DNA of 64,000 nt from UBA11574 sp964591175 (GCA_964591175.1 CAZQAF010000001.1:1-64000); one strand, 5' to 3'. Counted from the first letter of the stretch, positions 9,066-18,667 are shown. Notes: generated by a model from the sequence alone, not told the origin. Numbers and translations are program-made.

Positions 9066-11021
9066 CTAAGAGATATCCAGCCAAACCGATTGATGGCCGT
9101 TCAACACGAGGTCTTTGCCTGAAGAAAGAACTTCATTTTTTATTAAATCAATAACATCCTTTGTTGCACCGCAAGCCTTTAGTTGAAGGGCATCCATCGT
9201 CTGAGGTTTTTCCGCAAAGTTATTTACGACGAGTATCTTCTGGCCGCCAAAAGCCCGAATATATCCGAACAGATGGGGATTTTCAATATGAATGACTTCC
9301 ATGCCGCCGTTTTGAAGGGCGGGCAATGTTTTTCGCAAACTGAACAGCTTCACCATTTCATGGAAAAAGCGCCACTCCAGTGTATCCTGATCCGTCAGGT
9401 CTTCCCGGTCGTTCCATCGTTTTCTCGAGCGATGGACCCATCGACTGTCGCTGGCTTTTCCAGGGTCGGTCAAATAGGTGTAATCATTCAGCATGCCCCA
9501 TTCATCTCCGATATATAACAGCGGAATGCCGCCGATACTGACAAGGATACTTCTTAAGAGGTTGATTCGCCGGACCGCCTGTTCGATCAATTCGCTGTCT
9601 TGCTTCTCAAGGGCATCTTCCAGTCCCGCCAAAGATGACAGCGTCCCGGAAATACGCACATCGCCGGTATCTGTATTGAATTGAAAAGGAACGCCCTTTG
9701 CAAAGGAACCGGGATATTCGCCGGTGTAAAATTTGTTTAGAAACCTGCGATGGGAAGCAGGATCAATGCCGATGTTTCTCGCATCCTGATCGTCAAAGGT
9801 CCAGCCGATATCATCGTGACACCGTACAAAGTTTACCCATGTGCATCCGGACGGCGTCGGATAGCGATTTCTCATGGAATGCTCCAGCAACCTTACTACC
9901 CGGGTTGCCAGCGCTTCCCACAACAGTGCCATGAGCAACGGATTGTAGGATAGCTGACATTCATCGGGATGAATGTATTGGATCACGTTATCGGGATGGA
10001 CAATGGCTTCCGACTTAAAAAGCAAACATGGCGCAACGATTTTCGCCATGGCATTAAAGGCCCGGATGATCGTATGCGCTTCCGGCTGATTTTCGCAATT
10101 CGTGCCAAGTCTTTTCCAGATAAAAGCTACGGCATCCAAGCGCAGCACTTCAACCCCTTGATTGGCCAGAAAAAGCATCTCTTCGGCCATGGCTCGAAAC
10201 ACTTCCGGATTTGAGTAATTCAGATCCCACTGAAAGCTGTTGAACGACGTCCATACCCATCTTTTCATCTCTTCACACCATGTAAAACTCCCTTTTCTTA
10301 CGGCGGGGAATATTTCTCTGAGATGCTTTTGAAATTGATCCGGTAGCTCACGATTCGGATAGGTATGGTAATAGGCCATAAAATCCGGATCTTTGGATTT
10401 GGCCTTTTGCGCCCAAATATGCTCATCGGATGTATGGTTGAAGACGAAATCCAGCACAAGGCTGATGCCTTCATCACGAAGCGCGGCGGCTAATTTGGAA
10501 AGCTCCTCCATGGTGCCGATGTCCGGGTTGATGCCCCGGTAATCACTGACCGCATAGCCGCCGTCATTATTTTCTTTGGGAACTGCAAACAACGGCATCA
10601 GATGCAGATAGTTTATACCGAGTTTTTTGAAATAGGATATATGCTCGTCCAGTTTGGCAAGGTTGTCGCTGAACAGATCCACATATAATACGCCGCCCAC
10701 CACGTTTTCGGATAAAAACCAGAAGGGATCGGCTTCCCGCTTCTCATCCAGCGATTTAAGTTCGGCCGGGCGCTGCAGCCAGTACTGAACCAGCGTATTT
10801 ATAATCTGTTCGAGTGTATAAAAAAAATCATATTGCCACCCGTACAGCTGATGCAGATAGGCAAACAGGCGTTCCCACTCCCTGTGGAGTCTGTTTTTGA
10901 ATTTTTGCCATTCATGGGAAACCCGGCCAAGCTCTGCGGCAAAGGTCTTTTCCACTTCGGGAAGAATGCGATTCAGCGATTTTGTGGCATGTTCCGGTCT
11001 CCAGTCATATTCTGTCATCAT
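9066..11021 (-). CDS. Amylosucrase (GH13)
   Basis: A 651-residue alpha-amylase-superfamily enzyme that moves the glucosyl part of sucrose onto a growing alpha-1,4-glucan, releasing fructose. The helical N-terminal domain (about 1-95) precedes the GH13 barrel. The nucleophile is D296 in LRLDAVAF, the acid/base is E338 in FKSEAIV and the transition-state aspartate is D403 in RCHDDIGW. These sit ten positions after D286, E328 and D393 of the Neisseria polysaccharea enzyme, which is strong evidence for amylosucrase rather than a plain amylase. Length agrees with the family. The start at 11021 follows GAAGGAAAAA; a TTG at 11033 is less likely. It lies 12 bases after the metallo-hydrolase gene, at the end of the minus-strand run. 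Confidence 0.88.
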   Translation of the reverse strand: MMTEYDWRPEHATKSLNRILPEVEKTFAAELGRVSHEWQKFKNRLHREWERLFAYLHQLYGWQYDFFYTLEQIINTLVQYWLQRPAELKSLDEKREADPFWFLSENVVGGVLYVDLFSDNLAKLDEHISYFKKLGINYLHLMPLFAVPKENNDGGYAVSDYRGINPDIGTMEELSKLAAALRDEGISLVLDFVFNHTSDEHIWAQKAKSKDPDFMAYYHTYPNRELPDQFQKHLREIFPAVRKGSFTWCEEMKRWVWTSFNSFQWDLNYSNPEVFRAMAEEMLFLANQGVEVLRLDAVAFIWKRLGTNCENQPEAHTIIRAFNAMAKIVAPCLLFKSEAIVHPDNVIQYIHPDECQLSYNPLLMALLWEALATRVVRLLEHSMRNRYPTPSGCTWVNFVRCHDDIGWTFDDQDARNIGIDPASHRRFLNKFYTGEYPGSFAKGVPFQFNTDTGDVRISGTLSSLAGLEDALEKQDSELIEQAVRRINLLRSILVSIGGIPLLYIGDEWGMLNDYTYLTDPGKASDSRWVHRSRKRWNDREDLTDQDTLEWRFFHEMVKLFSLRKTLPALQNGGMEVIHIENPHLFGYIRAFGGQKILVVNNFAEKPQTMDALQLKACGATKDVIDLIKNEVLSSGKDLVLNGHQSVWLDIS

Positions 11022-11033
11022 TTTTTCCTTCAA

Positions 11034-11852
11034 TTATTTGAGGTGCAATAACGCGCCGCATGTATTCTGGGATGCGATATGGAGGTGCGCCTTGCAGCGG
11101 GTGAGGGCCTGACCCACTTCATGGGCGGCTTTTTGGGGCGTATTGTTGGTTTCGCTGAGATGGGCCAGCATGACATGTTTTAAACAGTCGTGCTGCAGTT
11201 CTTTTAAAAGGATTTTGGATGCCGCGTTGGACAGATGGCCGGTCCTGCTTTTGATGCGCTGCTTGATGGGCCACGGGTAGGGGCCGTTGATCAGCATCTC
11301 TTCATCGTGGTTGGCCTCTAAAATCAACAGGGCGCATTCTTTAAGATGCTCTTTGACCATGGCGGTTGCAATGCCGAGATCCGTGGCGATTCCGATTTTC
11401 GTACTGTTCTGATGAATCGTAAAACCGCACGGATCAGCGGCGTCGTGGGATATGGAAAAAGGGTGAATGGCGAGATCGTTGATGACAAAGGTCGATCCGC
11501 ACTCAATGGTTTTTAAGTCATGGAGGTTCCCGAGCTGCGAAGCGGCTGCGTTTTGTGTTTTGGTGCTGATATAGACCGGAAGCTTATAACGCCGGGAAAG
11601 AACCCCCACACCCTGGATATGATCGGAATGTTCGTGGGAAACCAGGATCGCATCGAGGTCTTTGGGATCCAGCCCCCTTGATTTGAGCCGGCGTTCGATT
11701 TCAATGCCGGAAAGGCCGGCATCGATCAGTATCGAGGCCGCAGTTCCGGAAACAAAAACGGCGTTTCCTTTACTGCCACTGGCCAGAATACACACGCGAA
11801 GATTGCAGCCGGGGTTGGCCTGTAAGCGGTTCAAAAAAGGACCCTTTTTCAT
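11034..11852 (-). CDS. Metallo-beta-lactamase-fold hydrolase (YycJ/WalJ-like)
   Basis: About 272 residues. The metal site signature SHEHSDHIQG lies near residue 73, preceded by an N-terminal strand with ILASGSKGNAVFV that is typical of the YycJ/WalJ group. Relatives are proposed to be single-strand 5'-exonucleases or phosphodiesterases. The frame is open up to 11999, but the upstream part lies inside dut; the ATG at 11852 is one base after the dut stop and gives the expected N-terminus. The tight spacing implies translational coupling with dut. Confidence 0.82.
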   Translation of the reverse strand: MKKGPFLNRLQANPGCNLRVCILASGSKGNAVFVSGTAASILIDAGLSGIEIERRLKSRGLDPKDLDAILVSHEHSDHIQGVGVLSRRYKLPVYISTKTQNAAASQLGNLHDLKTIECGSTFVINDLAIHPFSISHDAADPCGFTIHQNSTKIGIATDLGIATAMVKEHLKECALLILEANHDEEMLINGPYPWPIKQRIKSRTGHLSNAASKILLKELQHDCLKHVMLAHLSETNNTPQKAAHEVGQALTRCKAHLHIASQNTCGALLHLK

Positions 11853-11853
11853 C

Positions 11854-12333
11854 TTAACGACCCGTATGCCCGAATCCTCCGCTGTTCCTGCGGGTTTCAT
11901 CGAGCTGCTGAACGATGTCAAGTTTTGCCTGATACACCCGGTTAACGACCATCTGGGCAACTCTGTCGCCGCGCCGAATCGTATAGGGCTTTTCCCCAAG
12001 GTTGATCATCGCGATCTTGACTTCTCCGCGATAATCGGCATCGATGGTGCCCGGGGAATTAATCAGTCCGATGCCATGATTTACGGCCAATCCGCTTCTA
12101 GGACGAATTTGTATTTCGAATCCATCCGGAATGGCGACGGCAAAACCGGTGGGTATCAGCCCGACCGCGCCTTTTTCCAGCAAAATATCTTCTTCATTGG
12201 CCGCACAGATATCCATTCCGGCGGCCCTGGGCGTCATGTATCGGGGCAGGGGGATATCCGCATCCGACTCGGGTTTTAATCGAAGAAATTTTATCAAGGG
12301 AGAAGTATCCACAAGTCCGTTCGCTTCGCTCAC
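11854..12333 (-). CDS. dut: dUTP diphosphatase
   Basis: A 159-residue trimeric dUTPase that hydrolyses dUTP to dUMP and pyrophosphate, keeping uracil out of DNA. The conserved motifs are all visible: AAGMDI, RPRSGLA, GTIDADYRGEV (catalytic Asp), RRGDRVAQMV and the C-terminal glycine-rich SGGFGHTG. The start is uncertain. The frame begins with GTG at 12333; GTG at 12312 or TTG at 12297 would bring the protein closer to the usual length. Just upstream lies a degenerate repeat tract (12335-12427). It is followed one base later by the metallo-hydrolase gene. Confidence 0.93.
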   Translation of the reverse strand: MSEANGLVDTSPLIKFLRLKPESDADIPLPRYMTPRAAGMDICAANEEDILLEKGAVGLIPTGFAVAIPDGFEIQIRPRSGLAVNHGIGLINSPGTIDADYRGEVKIAMINLGEKPYTIRRGDRVAQMVVNRVYQAKLDIVQQLDETRRNSGGFGHTGR

Positions 12334-12334
12334 T

Positions 12335-12427
12335 ATTCGTCAAGTCGTCAAGTGGTCAAATCGTCAAATTGTTAAATCGTCGATTCGTCAAGTCGTCAAA
12401 ACCATTTAACGATTCAACGATTTAACC
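12335..12427. repeat. Degenerate short-period repeat with inverted copy, between the M16 gene and dut
   Basis: The left two thirds repeat a unit close to TCGTCAAG or TCGTCAAAT about every 8-9 bases, ending near 12400. The right end (ACGATTCAACGATTTAACC) is an imperfect reverse complement of the same unit. The whole can fold into a long imperfect hairpin. No coding potential or known element is evident. Loci of the same design but different sequence occur at 30144-30273 and 42027-42108. Confidence 0.6.
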
Positions 12428-12432
12428 AAATA

Positions 12433-13698
12433 CTACACCGGCAGGATATCATCCAGCAGGTGTTCATCTTCGACAGGTCCCAGAAGGGTTACTGAAAAAC
12501 GGTTGTCTTGAAACAGGTCCTCGGCCAATTGGAGAATGTCGTCTTCGGTAACGGCGTCAACATTATTGATGATCTCTTCCAGAGGAACATAGCGTCCGAA
12601 ATGCGTCTCGTTTTGCGCCATTCGCACCATTTGATTGTCATTGCTTTCCGAGGCCAGCATGAGGTTGCCTTTTGTAAATTCTTTAGCATAGTGCAATTCG
12701 CTGGCATCGACCCGCGTTTCTTTGATTTTAAAAATTTCCTTGAGAATCAGTTGTATCGATTGTTTCATGCTTACGGGGGAAACACCGGCATATGCGCCGA
12801 ACATCCCGGTATCGACAAAAGACGATACATAGGAATATACCGCGTAGGCAAGGCCTCTTTTTTCACGGATTTCCTGGAACAGCCTCGAACTCATGTTCCC
12901 GCCTAAAATGGTGTTCATCAAAGAATAGGCGAACCGTCTCGGGTCGGTGATCGACAACCCCTTGGTTCCCAGGCAGATATGAACCTGTTCCAGGTCCTTA
13001 TAATGCAGATTAACGGTACATCGTTCATCGGGTTCCGTGCGCTGGGGAAAAGGATCTCCCGGGCGGATCGATTCGAACGCGGGGCCGGCGATATCCATGA
13101 AATGGCTGTGGTCCAGGTTTCCTGCGACGGAAATAACGATGCGTTCGGGCTGATAAAAACGATGGAAAAAGCGTTTGATGACGCCGGAATCGAAACGGCT
13201 CACATTTTCACGATTGCCCAAAACGGAACGGCCCAGAGAATTTCCGCTCCAGAAATTCATGCCTGAAAGGATGTGAATATATTCGTCCGGACTGTCTTCC
13301 GCCATTCCGATTTCCTGCAGGATTACCGCACGCTCGTTTTCGATTTCTCTGTCATCAAAGAGAGAGTTTAAGAAGATATCCGATAGAATGTCGACCATGG
13401 TTTCCATATGGGTGTCGATCACTTTTGCGTGATAGCAGGTATTTTCGGTACTGGTAAACGCATTGCTCTGACCACCGATGGCATCGAACTCCTTGGCGAT
13501 CTGGAAGGCTGTCCTTTTTTGGGTTCCTTTAAAAATCATGTGTTCGATAAAATGAGACATACCGCTTTCGGAAGAAGATTCGTCCCGTCCGCCGACATTC
13601 ACCCAGACCCCCATGGATATCGATCGAAGGTGCGGCATGGTTTTGGTGATGACCTTGATGCCGTTTGAAAGAACGGTTTTGGAAACATCATGACCCAT
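12433..13698 (-). CDS. M16 family zinc peptidase (processing-peptidase-like)
   Basis: A 421-residue insulinase/mitochondrial-processing-peptidase family protein. The inverted zinc motif HFIEH is at residues 49-53, with the third ligand in the downstream ENERAVILQEI segment, so the active site is complete. The C-terminal half carries the inactive-type second domain with GLAYAVYSYVSSF. Such genes commonly follow pnp in bacteria; the substrate is unknown, and degradation of short peptides is the usual proposal. The ATG at 13698 is three bases after the pnp stop, with AAGGA inside the end of pnp. Confidence 0.9.
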   Translation of the reverse strand: MGHDVSKTVLSNGIKVITKTMPHLRSISMGVWVNVGGRDESSSESGMSHFIEHMIFKGTQKRTAFQIAKEFDAIGGQSNAFTSTENTCYHAKVIDTHMETMVDILSDIFLNSLFDDREIENERAVILQEIGMAEDSPDEYIHILSGMNFWSGNSLGRSVLGNRENVSRFDSGVIKRFFHRFYQPERIVISVAGNLDHSHFMDIAGPAFESIRPGDPFPQRTEPDERCTVNLHYKDLEQVHICLGTKGLSITDPRRFAYSLMNTILGGNMSSRLFQEIREKRGLAYAVYSYVSSFVDTGMFGAYAGVSPVSMKQSIQLILKEIFKIKETRVDASELHYAKEFTKGNLMLASESNDNQMVRMAQNETHFGRYVPLEEIINNVDAVTEDDILQLAEDLFQDNRFSVTLLGPVEDEHLLDDILPV

Positions 13699-13701
13699 GG
13701 G

Positions 13702-15786
13702 TTATCCTTCCTCTTCCAAAGCAGCCTTGTAACTCAATCGGATTTTACCGTCTTTTCCGATCTCGAGAACCTTGACCTTGATTTGATCTCCTTCTTTTAC
13801 GATATCCGATACCCGATTGACGCGATGTGCGGCCAGTTGAGAGATATGCACCAGGCCGTCGACATTGGGAAGTATCTGGACGAATGCGCCGAAGTCCATA
13901 ATTTTGACGACCGTGCCGTCATAAATTTTTCCGACTTCGGGTTCGACAACAATTTCTTTGACCATATTCAGAGCCGCATCGGCCTCTTTTTGAGAAAAGG
14001 CCGCGATTTTAACCATACCGGAGTCGTCGATCTCTATTTTTGTGTCGGTTTCGTTTTGGATGGCCCTGATGGTTTTTCCGCCGGGACCGATGATTTCCCG
14101 GATTCTGTCGGGATTGATTTTGAAGGTAATGATTTTCGGGGCAAACGGCGAAATTTCCTGGCGGGGTTCCTGTATGGCTTCGGTGAGTTTACCCAGGATA
14201 TAAAGCCGTCCGTTTCGGGCCTGCTCCAGTGCCTTTTCCATGATATCTTTGGACAACTCATGAATTTTAATATCCATCTGAAGCGCGGTGATGCCGTCCT
14301 TTGTGCCGGCTACCTTGAAGTCCATGTCGCCGGTATGATCTTCATCTCCCAAGATATCGGAAAGAATGACGACATCATCTCCTTCTTTGACCAGTCCCAT
14401 GGCAATCCCCGATACCGGCGCCTGGATGGGGACGCCACCGTCCATCATCGCCAGTGTCCCGGCGCAGACGGTGCCCATGGATGACGAACCATTGGATTCA
14501 AGAACTTCCGAAACAATCCGGATGGTATAATCAAACGCTTCTTTTGGCGGGAGAATTTTTTCGAGAGCCCGTGTGGAAAGTCCGCCGTGGCCGATATCTC
14601 TCCGGCTCGGTCCGCCGATGCGCCGCACTTCTCCCACCGAATAAGGCGGGAAATTGTAATGGAGCATAAAGGGCCTGAGTTCGTCTCCGATCAAGGTTTC
14701 CACACGCTGTTCATCCTGACCCGATCCAAGGGTCAGCACGGCGAGCACCTGGGTTTCTCCCCGTGTAAAAAGCGCACTGCCGTGGGGTCTGGGCAATATT
14801 CCGACTTCACAGGTAATCGGCCTTATTTCGTCGAATCTTCTGTTGTCGATTCGCCGTCTTTCTTTAAGGATGATATCCCGGCTGATTCTTTTCAGCAGGT
14901 CTTTCAATATCGCCTTTATTTCATCCTGCCGGTCCGGATAGGTTTCTTGCAGCGCGTCGAGCATCTCTGATTTTACCTGAAAAAGCGCTGCATTTCGATT
15001 TGTCTTCTCGGGAACGCACAGGGCGGAGTAAATTTTTGAAGCGGCCTTGGTCTCGATGATTTGAACCAGCGCCTCATCTCTTTCGGGAGGAGAAAAGGGC
15101 CGTTTGGCGACACCGTTGATCTCTTTGAGTTTCAATTGCATGTCGATAATCGGCTGCATGGCCTTATGGCCGAAAAAAATGGCTTCCAGCATATCCGATT
15201 CATTGACGATATTGCCCCCGCCTTCGACCATCACGACGCCGGTCCTGGATCCGGCGACAATAATATTGATGTCGGAGGATTCATATTCATTGTGGGTCGG
15301 ATTGATTTTCAACTGGCCGTCGATTCGGGCGACACGAACACATGCTATGGGCCCTTCAAAAGGAATGTCCGATATTTCAAGGGCCGCGGATGCGCCGATC
15401 ATGGCCAGGATGTCGGGGTCGTTTTCCTGATCCATGGAAAGAACAGTGGCGATGACTTGCGTTTCAAATCGATATTCTTTGGGGAAGAGCGGCCGGATGG
15501 GTCGGTCGATGATGCGGGCGGTCAGGGTTTCCTTTTCGCTGGGCCGGCCGATTTCCCGCCGGAAATAATTTCCGGGGATACGGCCCGCTGCATATCCTTT
15601 TTCCTGGTATTCAACGGTCAGCGGTAGAAAATCCGTCGTTCGCTCTTCATTAGAAGATACGACCGCCACCAATACAATGGTATCTCCGTAACGAACCTCA
15701 ACCGCGCCGGATGCCTGCTTGGCGAGTTTGCCGCTTTCGATGCTCAGAGTTCTACCTCCGATTTCTGTTTTGAGTAAAGTTTCCAT
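13702..15786 (-). CDS. pnp: Polyribonucleotide nucleotidyltransferase (PNPase)
   Basis: A 694-residue 3'-5' phosphorolytic exoribonuclease acting in RNA decay. Two RNase PH domains (about 1-220 and 310-540) flank a helical linker. They are followed by a KH domain with GPGGKTIRAI near 560 and an S1 domain with YDGTVVKIMDFGAFVQILP near 622. Sequences such as GRIPGNYFRREIGRPSEKE and ETQVLAVLTLGSG are hallmarks of the family, and the length is standard. GGAGAAATTT precedes the ATG. It follows rpsO after about 180 bases, the same order as in most bacteria. Confidence 0.97.
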   Translation of the reverse strand: METLLKTEIGGRTLSIESGKLAKQASGAVEVRYGDTIVLVAVVSSNEERTTDFLPLTVEYQEKGYAAGRIPGNYFRREIGRPSEKETLTARIIDRPIRPLFPKEYRFETQVIATVLSMDQENDPDILAMIGASAALEISDIPFEGPIACVRVARIDGQLKINPTHNEYESSDINIIVAGSRTGVVMVEGGGNIVNESDMLEAIFFGHKAMQPIIDMQLKLKEINGVAKRPFSPPERDEALVQIIETKAASKIYSALCVPEKTNRNAALFQVKSEMLDALQETYPDRQDEIKAILKDLLKRISRDIILKERRRIDNRRFDEIRPITCEVGILPRPHGSALFTRGETQVLAVLTLGSGQDEQRVETLIGDELRPFMLHYNFPPYSVGEVRRIGGPSRRDIGHGGLSTRALEKILPPKEAFDYTIRIVSEVLESNGSSSMGTVCAGTLAMMDGGVPIQAPVSGIAMGLVKEGDDVVILSDILGDEDHTGDMDFKVAGTKDGITALQMDIKIHELSKDIMEKALEQARNGRLYILGKLTEAIQEPRQEISPFAPKIITFKINPDRIREIIGPGGKTIRAIQNETDTKIEIDDSGMVKIAAFSQKEADAALNMVKEIVVEPEVGKIYDGTVVKIMDFGAFVQILPNVDGLVHISQLAAHRVNRVSDIVKEGDQIKVKVLEIGKDGKIRLSYKAALEEEG

Positions 15787-15966
15787 AAATTTCTCCTATA
15801 CATCAAACGGCTTCGGACCTGTGATTGTGAACCAACTTGAAAGTTCTCTTTTGGGGAACAGACAATAGCGCATCAGGCAATACAGGCATCTATTCGTTTG
15901 AATTGTTTGGTCAAACGTTTAGGTTTTTGAGCGACAAATCGTTTTAAAAATCCAAACGGTTGCTGG

Positions 15967-16236
15967 CTATCTTCTGAGTCCTAAGGTTTCGATGATTTCC
16001 CGGTATCGCTTCACGTCTTTGTTTTTGACATAGTTCAGAAGTCTGCGTCGCCTGCCCACAAGGATCAAAAGTCCTCTTCTGGAATGATGATCTTTCTTAT
16101 GAATTTTCAAATGTTCCGTTAAATAGGTGATACGGTGGGTTAAAAGGCCCACCTGTACTTCGGGCGATCCGGTATCGTTTTCATGCAGCTTGAACCGATC
16201 AATCAATTTCTTTTTTTCATTTGATGTTAAGACCAA
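15967..16236 (-). CDS. rpsO: 30S ribosomal protein S15
   Basis: An 89-residue S15, with the family's RRGLLILVGRRRRLLNYV segment and LTHRITYLTEHLK helix. S15 binds 16S rRNA early in assembly of the small-subunit platform. The start appears to be TTG at 16236, preceded by AGGAGG nine bases upstream. It lies between truB and pnp on the minus strand. The spacer to pnp has a weak 7-bp stem (15896-15918), but no evident terminator. Confidence 0.97.
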   Translation of the reverse strand: MVLTSNEKKKLIDRFKLHENDTGSPEVQVGLLTHRITYLTEHLKIHKKDHHSRRGLLILVGRRRRLLNYVKNKDVKRYREIIETLGLRR

Positions 16237-16373
16237 TTTTGTTCGCCTCCTTTTGCAAAAAAATACCTCATATCACTGCTGTCCAATTAAAATTTTAGAT
16301 AATCTTGAAATAGCTCACCGCCCATTCCCCACGCCTTCGCGGTGAATAATAATAATCCTTCCACACATGCTCT

Positions 16374-17285
16374 CTAATTGTTGAGCACACAGACATAATC
16401 GTATTTGTCCCTGTTACCGGCATGCTTGAGGACGGCGATGAGCTGTTTTTCGGCATCGACGATCTTCATAAATCCTTCCGTTGGGTCTTCCGTCCCGGAT
16501 ACAATATCATTTTTTGTCAGAATTTGACCATGTTTTATTTTTTGTTCCAGCATATGATCGGCGGTATGCTCGGGAAAATTCTTCAGCGCATTCGACATAC
16601 TGATGATCCTGCCGGAAAGTTGATTTGTCAGTGCAAGGTCTTTGAGTTCTTCCAATGTTACCGCTTGTTTTATCGTAAATCCGCTGCTTTCGATTCGACG
16701 GAGCTCTTTCAAATGACCGCCGCATCCCAGGGCTGCGCCGATGTCGGCACATAGGGTTCTGACATATGTGCCTGCCGAGCAAAAGACCTCGAAACAGATG
16801 GTCGGCAGTTGAATGTCTCGTATTTTGAGATCAATGATGGAAATTTTTCTTGCCGGCTTCTGAACAGGCTTGTCGCTGCGGGCAAGTTTGTAGAGCGGTA
16901 TCCCCTTATATTTCAAAGCCGAGTAAACCGGCGGGGCTTGCGTCAGTGCTCCCTCATATCTTTTAAATACGGATTGTATTGTTTTTTCCGAAAATTTGCC
17001 GGGATTGCATACACGCGTAACATTTCCCGTCAAATCCTGGGTGTCGGTTTCAATCCCCAGGTGAAGAACAGCTTCATATTTTTTATTGCCCCGTAAGAAA
17101 AAACGGGCCAGCTTTGTTGCGCGATTCATACAGCATATCAGCACGCCTGTTGCAAAGGGATCCAATGTTCCGGTATGCCCCGCTTTTTTTGCTTTCAGCA
17201 ATGCTTTTACCCGTGCCACCACCTTGGCGGAACTGATGCCTGCGGGTTTATCAACAATCAGAATTCCGCTGATGCCGCTATTCAT
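16374..17285 (-). CDS. truB: tRNA pseudouridine(55) synthase
   Basis: About 303 residues. TruB makes pseudouridine 55 in the T-loop of tRNAs. The N-terminal ILIVDKPAGISS and the catalytic motif GHTGTLDPFATGVL (Asp nucleophile) are intact, and AGTYVRTLCADIG appears later. The C-terminal part is a PUA-like RNA-binding region. The frame also allows a GTG at 17297, which would overlap the upstream stop as GTGA. I prefer the ATG at 17285 because the protein then starts at the usual distance before ILIVDKP. It is probably coupled to the DHH gene. Confidence 0.93.
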   Translation of the reverse strand: MNSGISGILIVDKPAGISSAKVVARVKALLKAKKAGHTGTLDPFATGVLICCMNRATKLARFFLRGNKKYEAVLHLGIETDTQDLTGNVTRVCNPGKFSEKTIQSVFKRYEGALTQAPPVYSALKYKGIPLYKLARSDKPVQKPARKISIIDLKIRDIQLPTICFEVFCSAGTYVRTLCADIGAALGCGGHLKELRRIESSGFTIKQAVTLEELKDLALTNQLSGRIISMSNALKNFPEHTADHMLEQKIKHGQILTKNDIVSGTEDPTEGFMKIVDAEKQLIAVLKHAGNRDKYDYVCVLNN

Positions 17286-17293
17286 AGTTAAAA

Positions 17294-18262
17294 TCACATG
17301 GTGTTCGCCAGGTTTAAAATTATCGATTTTATTTCCGAAAGCGTCGACTCGATATTGAATCCCGCGGCGCTGGAGTGACCGCCGCCGCCAAACATGGATG
17401 CGATGGTCGCCACATCAATTGATCCGTCGGAGCGGAGACTGACATGATACATGTTTTGATTTTCCGATGGTCCATTGCCGTTGTGATCCTCCTGGATCAG
17501 CGCTGCAACCTTGATATCCTCAATTCGTTTTGCATAATTGATAAGACCGTCTCCATCTTCGGGTTGCGTGTGTGTTTCGGCAAACATGTCTTTGGTCAAT
17601 GTCATAATCGACACTTTTCCGTTATTGGAAATTTCGATAGAGTCCAGGGCAAGGTTCAACAGTTTTATCCGTCCCAGAGAGTAGGTGCCGTATACACGCT
17701 GTGAAATATCATAAGGATCGACGCCCAAATCCAGCATTTCCTGGCAAATGGCAAAAGCGGCCCTGTTCGTATTTGAAAAACGAAACGAACCCGTATCCGT
17801 CAAAATGCCGGTATATATTGCCGTAGCAATGAATTTATCCAAGGGGATGTCCATTTGTTTGATCAGCCAGTACACGATTTCCGATGTGGCGCACGCGGAC
17901 GTGTCGATCAGCTGAATATGCCCGAAGTGCGTATTCGTAATATGATGATCGATGTTTACGATCAAAGGGACCTGGTTTACGACAGAGACGGCCGTTCCGA
18001 TACGATCCAGGTTGCTGCAATCCAGAATGATCGCCAGATCATAATCGGTCTTTTCGATCTTCCGGACGACACGATGCACTTCCGGCAGAAAACGATATAC
18101 CGCCGGTATGGGGCTTTCGTTATATAAGGTTGTTTTTTTATTCAGCGCCTTGAGGGAAAGTCCCGTGGCGATCAGCGATCCGATGGCATCTCCGTCAGGA
18201 TTGGTGTGACTGATCACCAGGATATGGTGACTGTTTTTTACTTGATGTATGAGTGAGTCCAT
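17294..18262 (-). CDS. DHH-family phosphoesterase (NrnA-like oligoribonuclease / pAp phosphatase)
   Basis: A 322-residue DHH-DHHA1 protein. It has the metal motif SHTNPDGDAIGS (residues 18-29), LDCSN, the DHH signature in NIDHHITN and the C-terminal GGGGHSSAAGF of the DHHA1 domain. NrnA-type enzymes degrade 2-5-mer RNA and dephosphorylate pAp. pAp is a by-product of sulfonucleotide metabolism, but assimilation in this organism cannot be judged here. It sits between rbfA and truB, a common placement. Confidence 0.88.
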   Translation of the reverse strand: MDSLIHQVKNSHHILVISHTNPDGDAIGSLIATGLSLKALNKKTTLYNESPIPAVYRFLPEVHRVVRKIEKTDYDLAIILDCSNLDRIGTAVSVVNQVPLIVNIDHHITNTHFGHIQLIDTSACATSEIVYWLIKQMDIPLDKFIATAIYTGILTDTGSFRFSNTNRAAFAICQEMLDLGVDPYDISQRVYGTYSLGRIKLLNLALDSIEISNNGKVSIMTLTKDMFAETHTQPEDGDGLINYAKRIEDIKVAALIQEDHNGNGPSENQNMYHVSLRSDGSIDVATIASMFGGGGHSSAAGFNIESTLSEIKSIILNLANTM

Positions 18263-18268
18263 GATGGT

Positions 18269-18667
18269 TTAATGATCTTCGGAATTTGTTGATGACGGCG
18301 CATTGTCCCGGTCTTGTCTGTCGTCATCATGAATACGGCTTAATAGGTTATCGATGCGACCGCCGTATTCAAACGATTCATCATAAAAAAACCTAAGCTC
18401 CGGCATATATCGTAATCCCAGCTCTGCGGCAAGTTTATATTTTACATATCCAAGGGCGCTTTTGAACCCGTCAATGGTTTTATCGACCGTATTTTCGTTG
18501 TCGGATGTAATAAAGTAAACGCGCGCGATTCTTAAATCGCGGGACATTTTTACGCCCGTAATCGAAGCCGATTTCAAACGCGGGTCTTTCACCCGTTTAA
18601 GGAGTATGTCCGACAATACTTTTTGTATTTGGCCGCCGACTCGGTCGGCACGCGCAAAGGGTTTCAT
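18269..18667 (-). CDS. rbfA: Ribosome-binding factor A
   Basis: A 132-residue KH-fold protein needed for late 30S maturation. The family core is visible: RADRVGGQIQKVLSDIL, then VKDPRLKSASITGVKMSRDLR, ARVYF and LRYMPELRFFYDES. The C-terminal tail (HDDDRQDRDN) is charged and probably disordered. Its ATG overlaps the DUF503 stop as ATGA, which indicates translational coupling. Confidence 0.95.
   Translation of the reverse strand: MKPFARADRVGGQIQKVLSDILLKRVKDPRLKSASITGVKMSRDLRIARVYFITSDNENTVDKTIDGFKSALGYVKYKLAAELGLRYMPELRFFYDESFEYGGRIDNLLSRIHDDDRQDRDNAPSSTNSEDH

Noticed and set aside
15896..15918. A terminator between rpsO and pnp
   Set aside because: The stem is weak and AT-rich and no T-run follows it in the direction of transcription.
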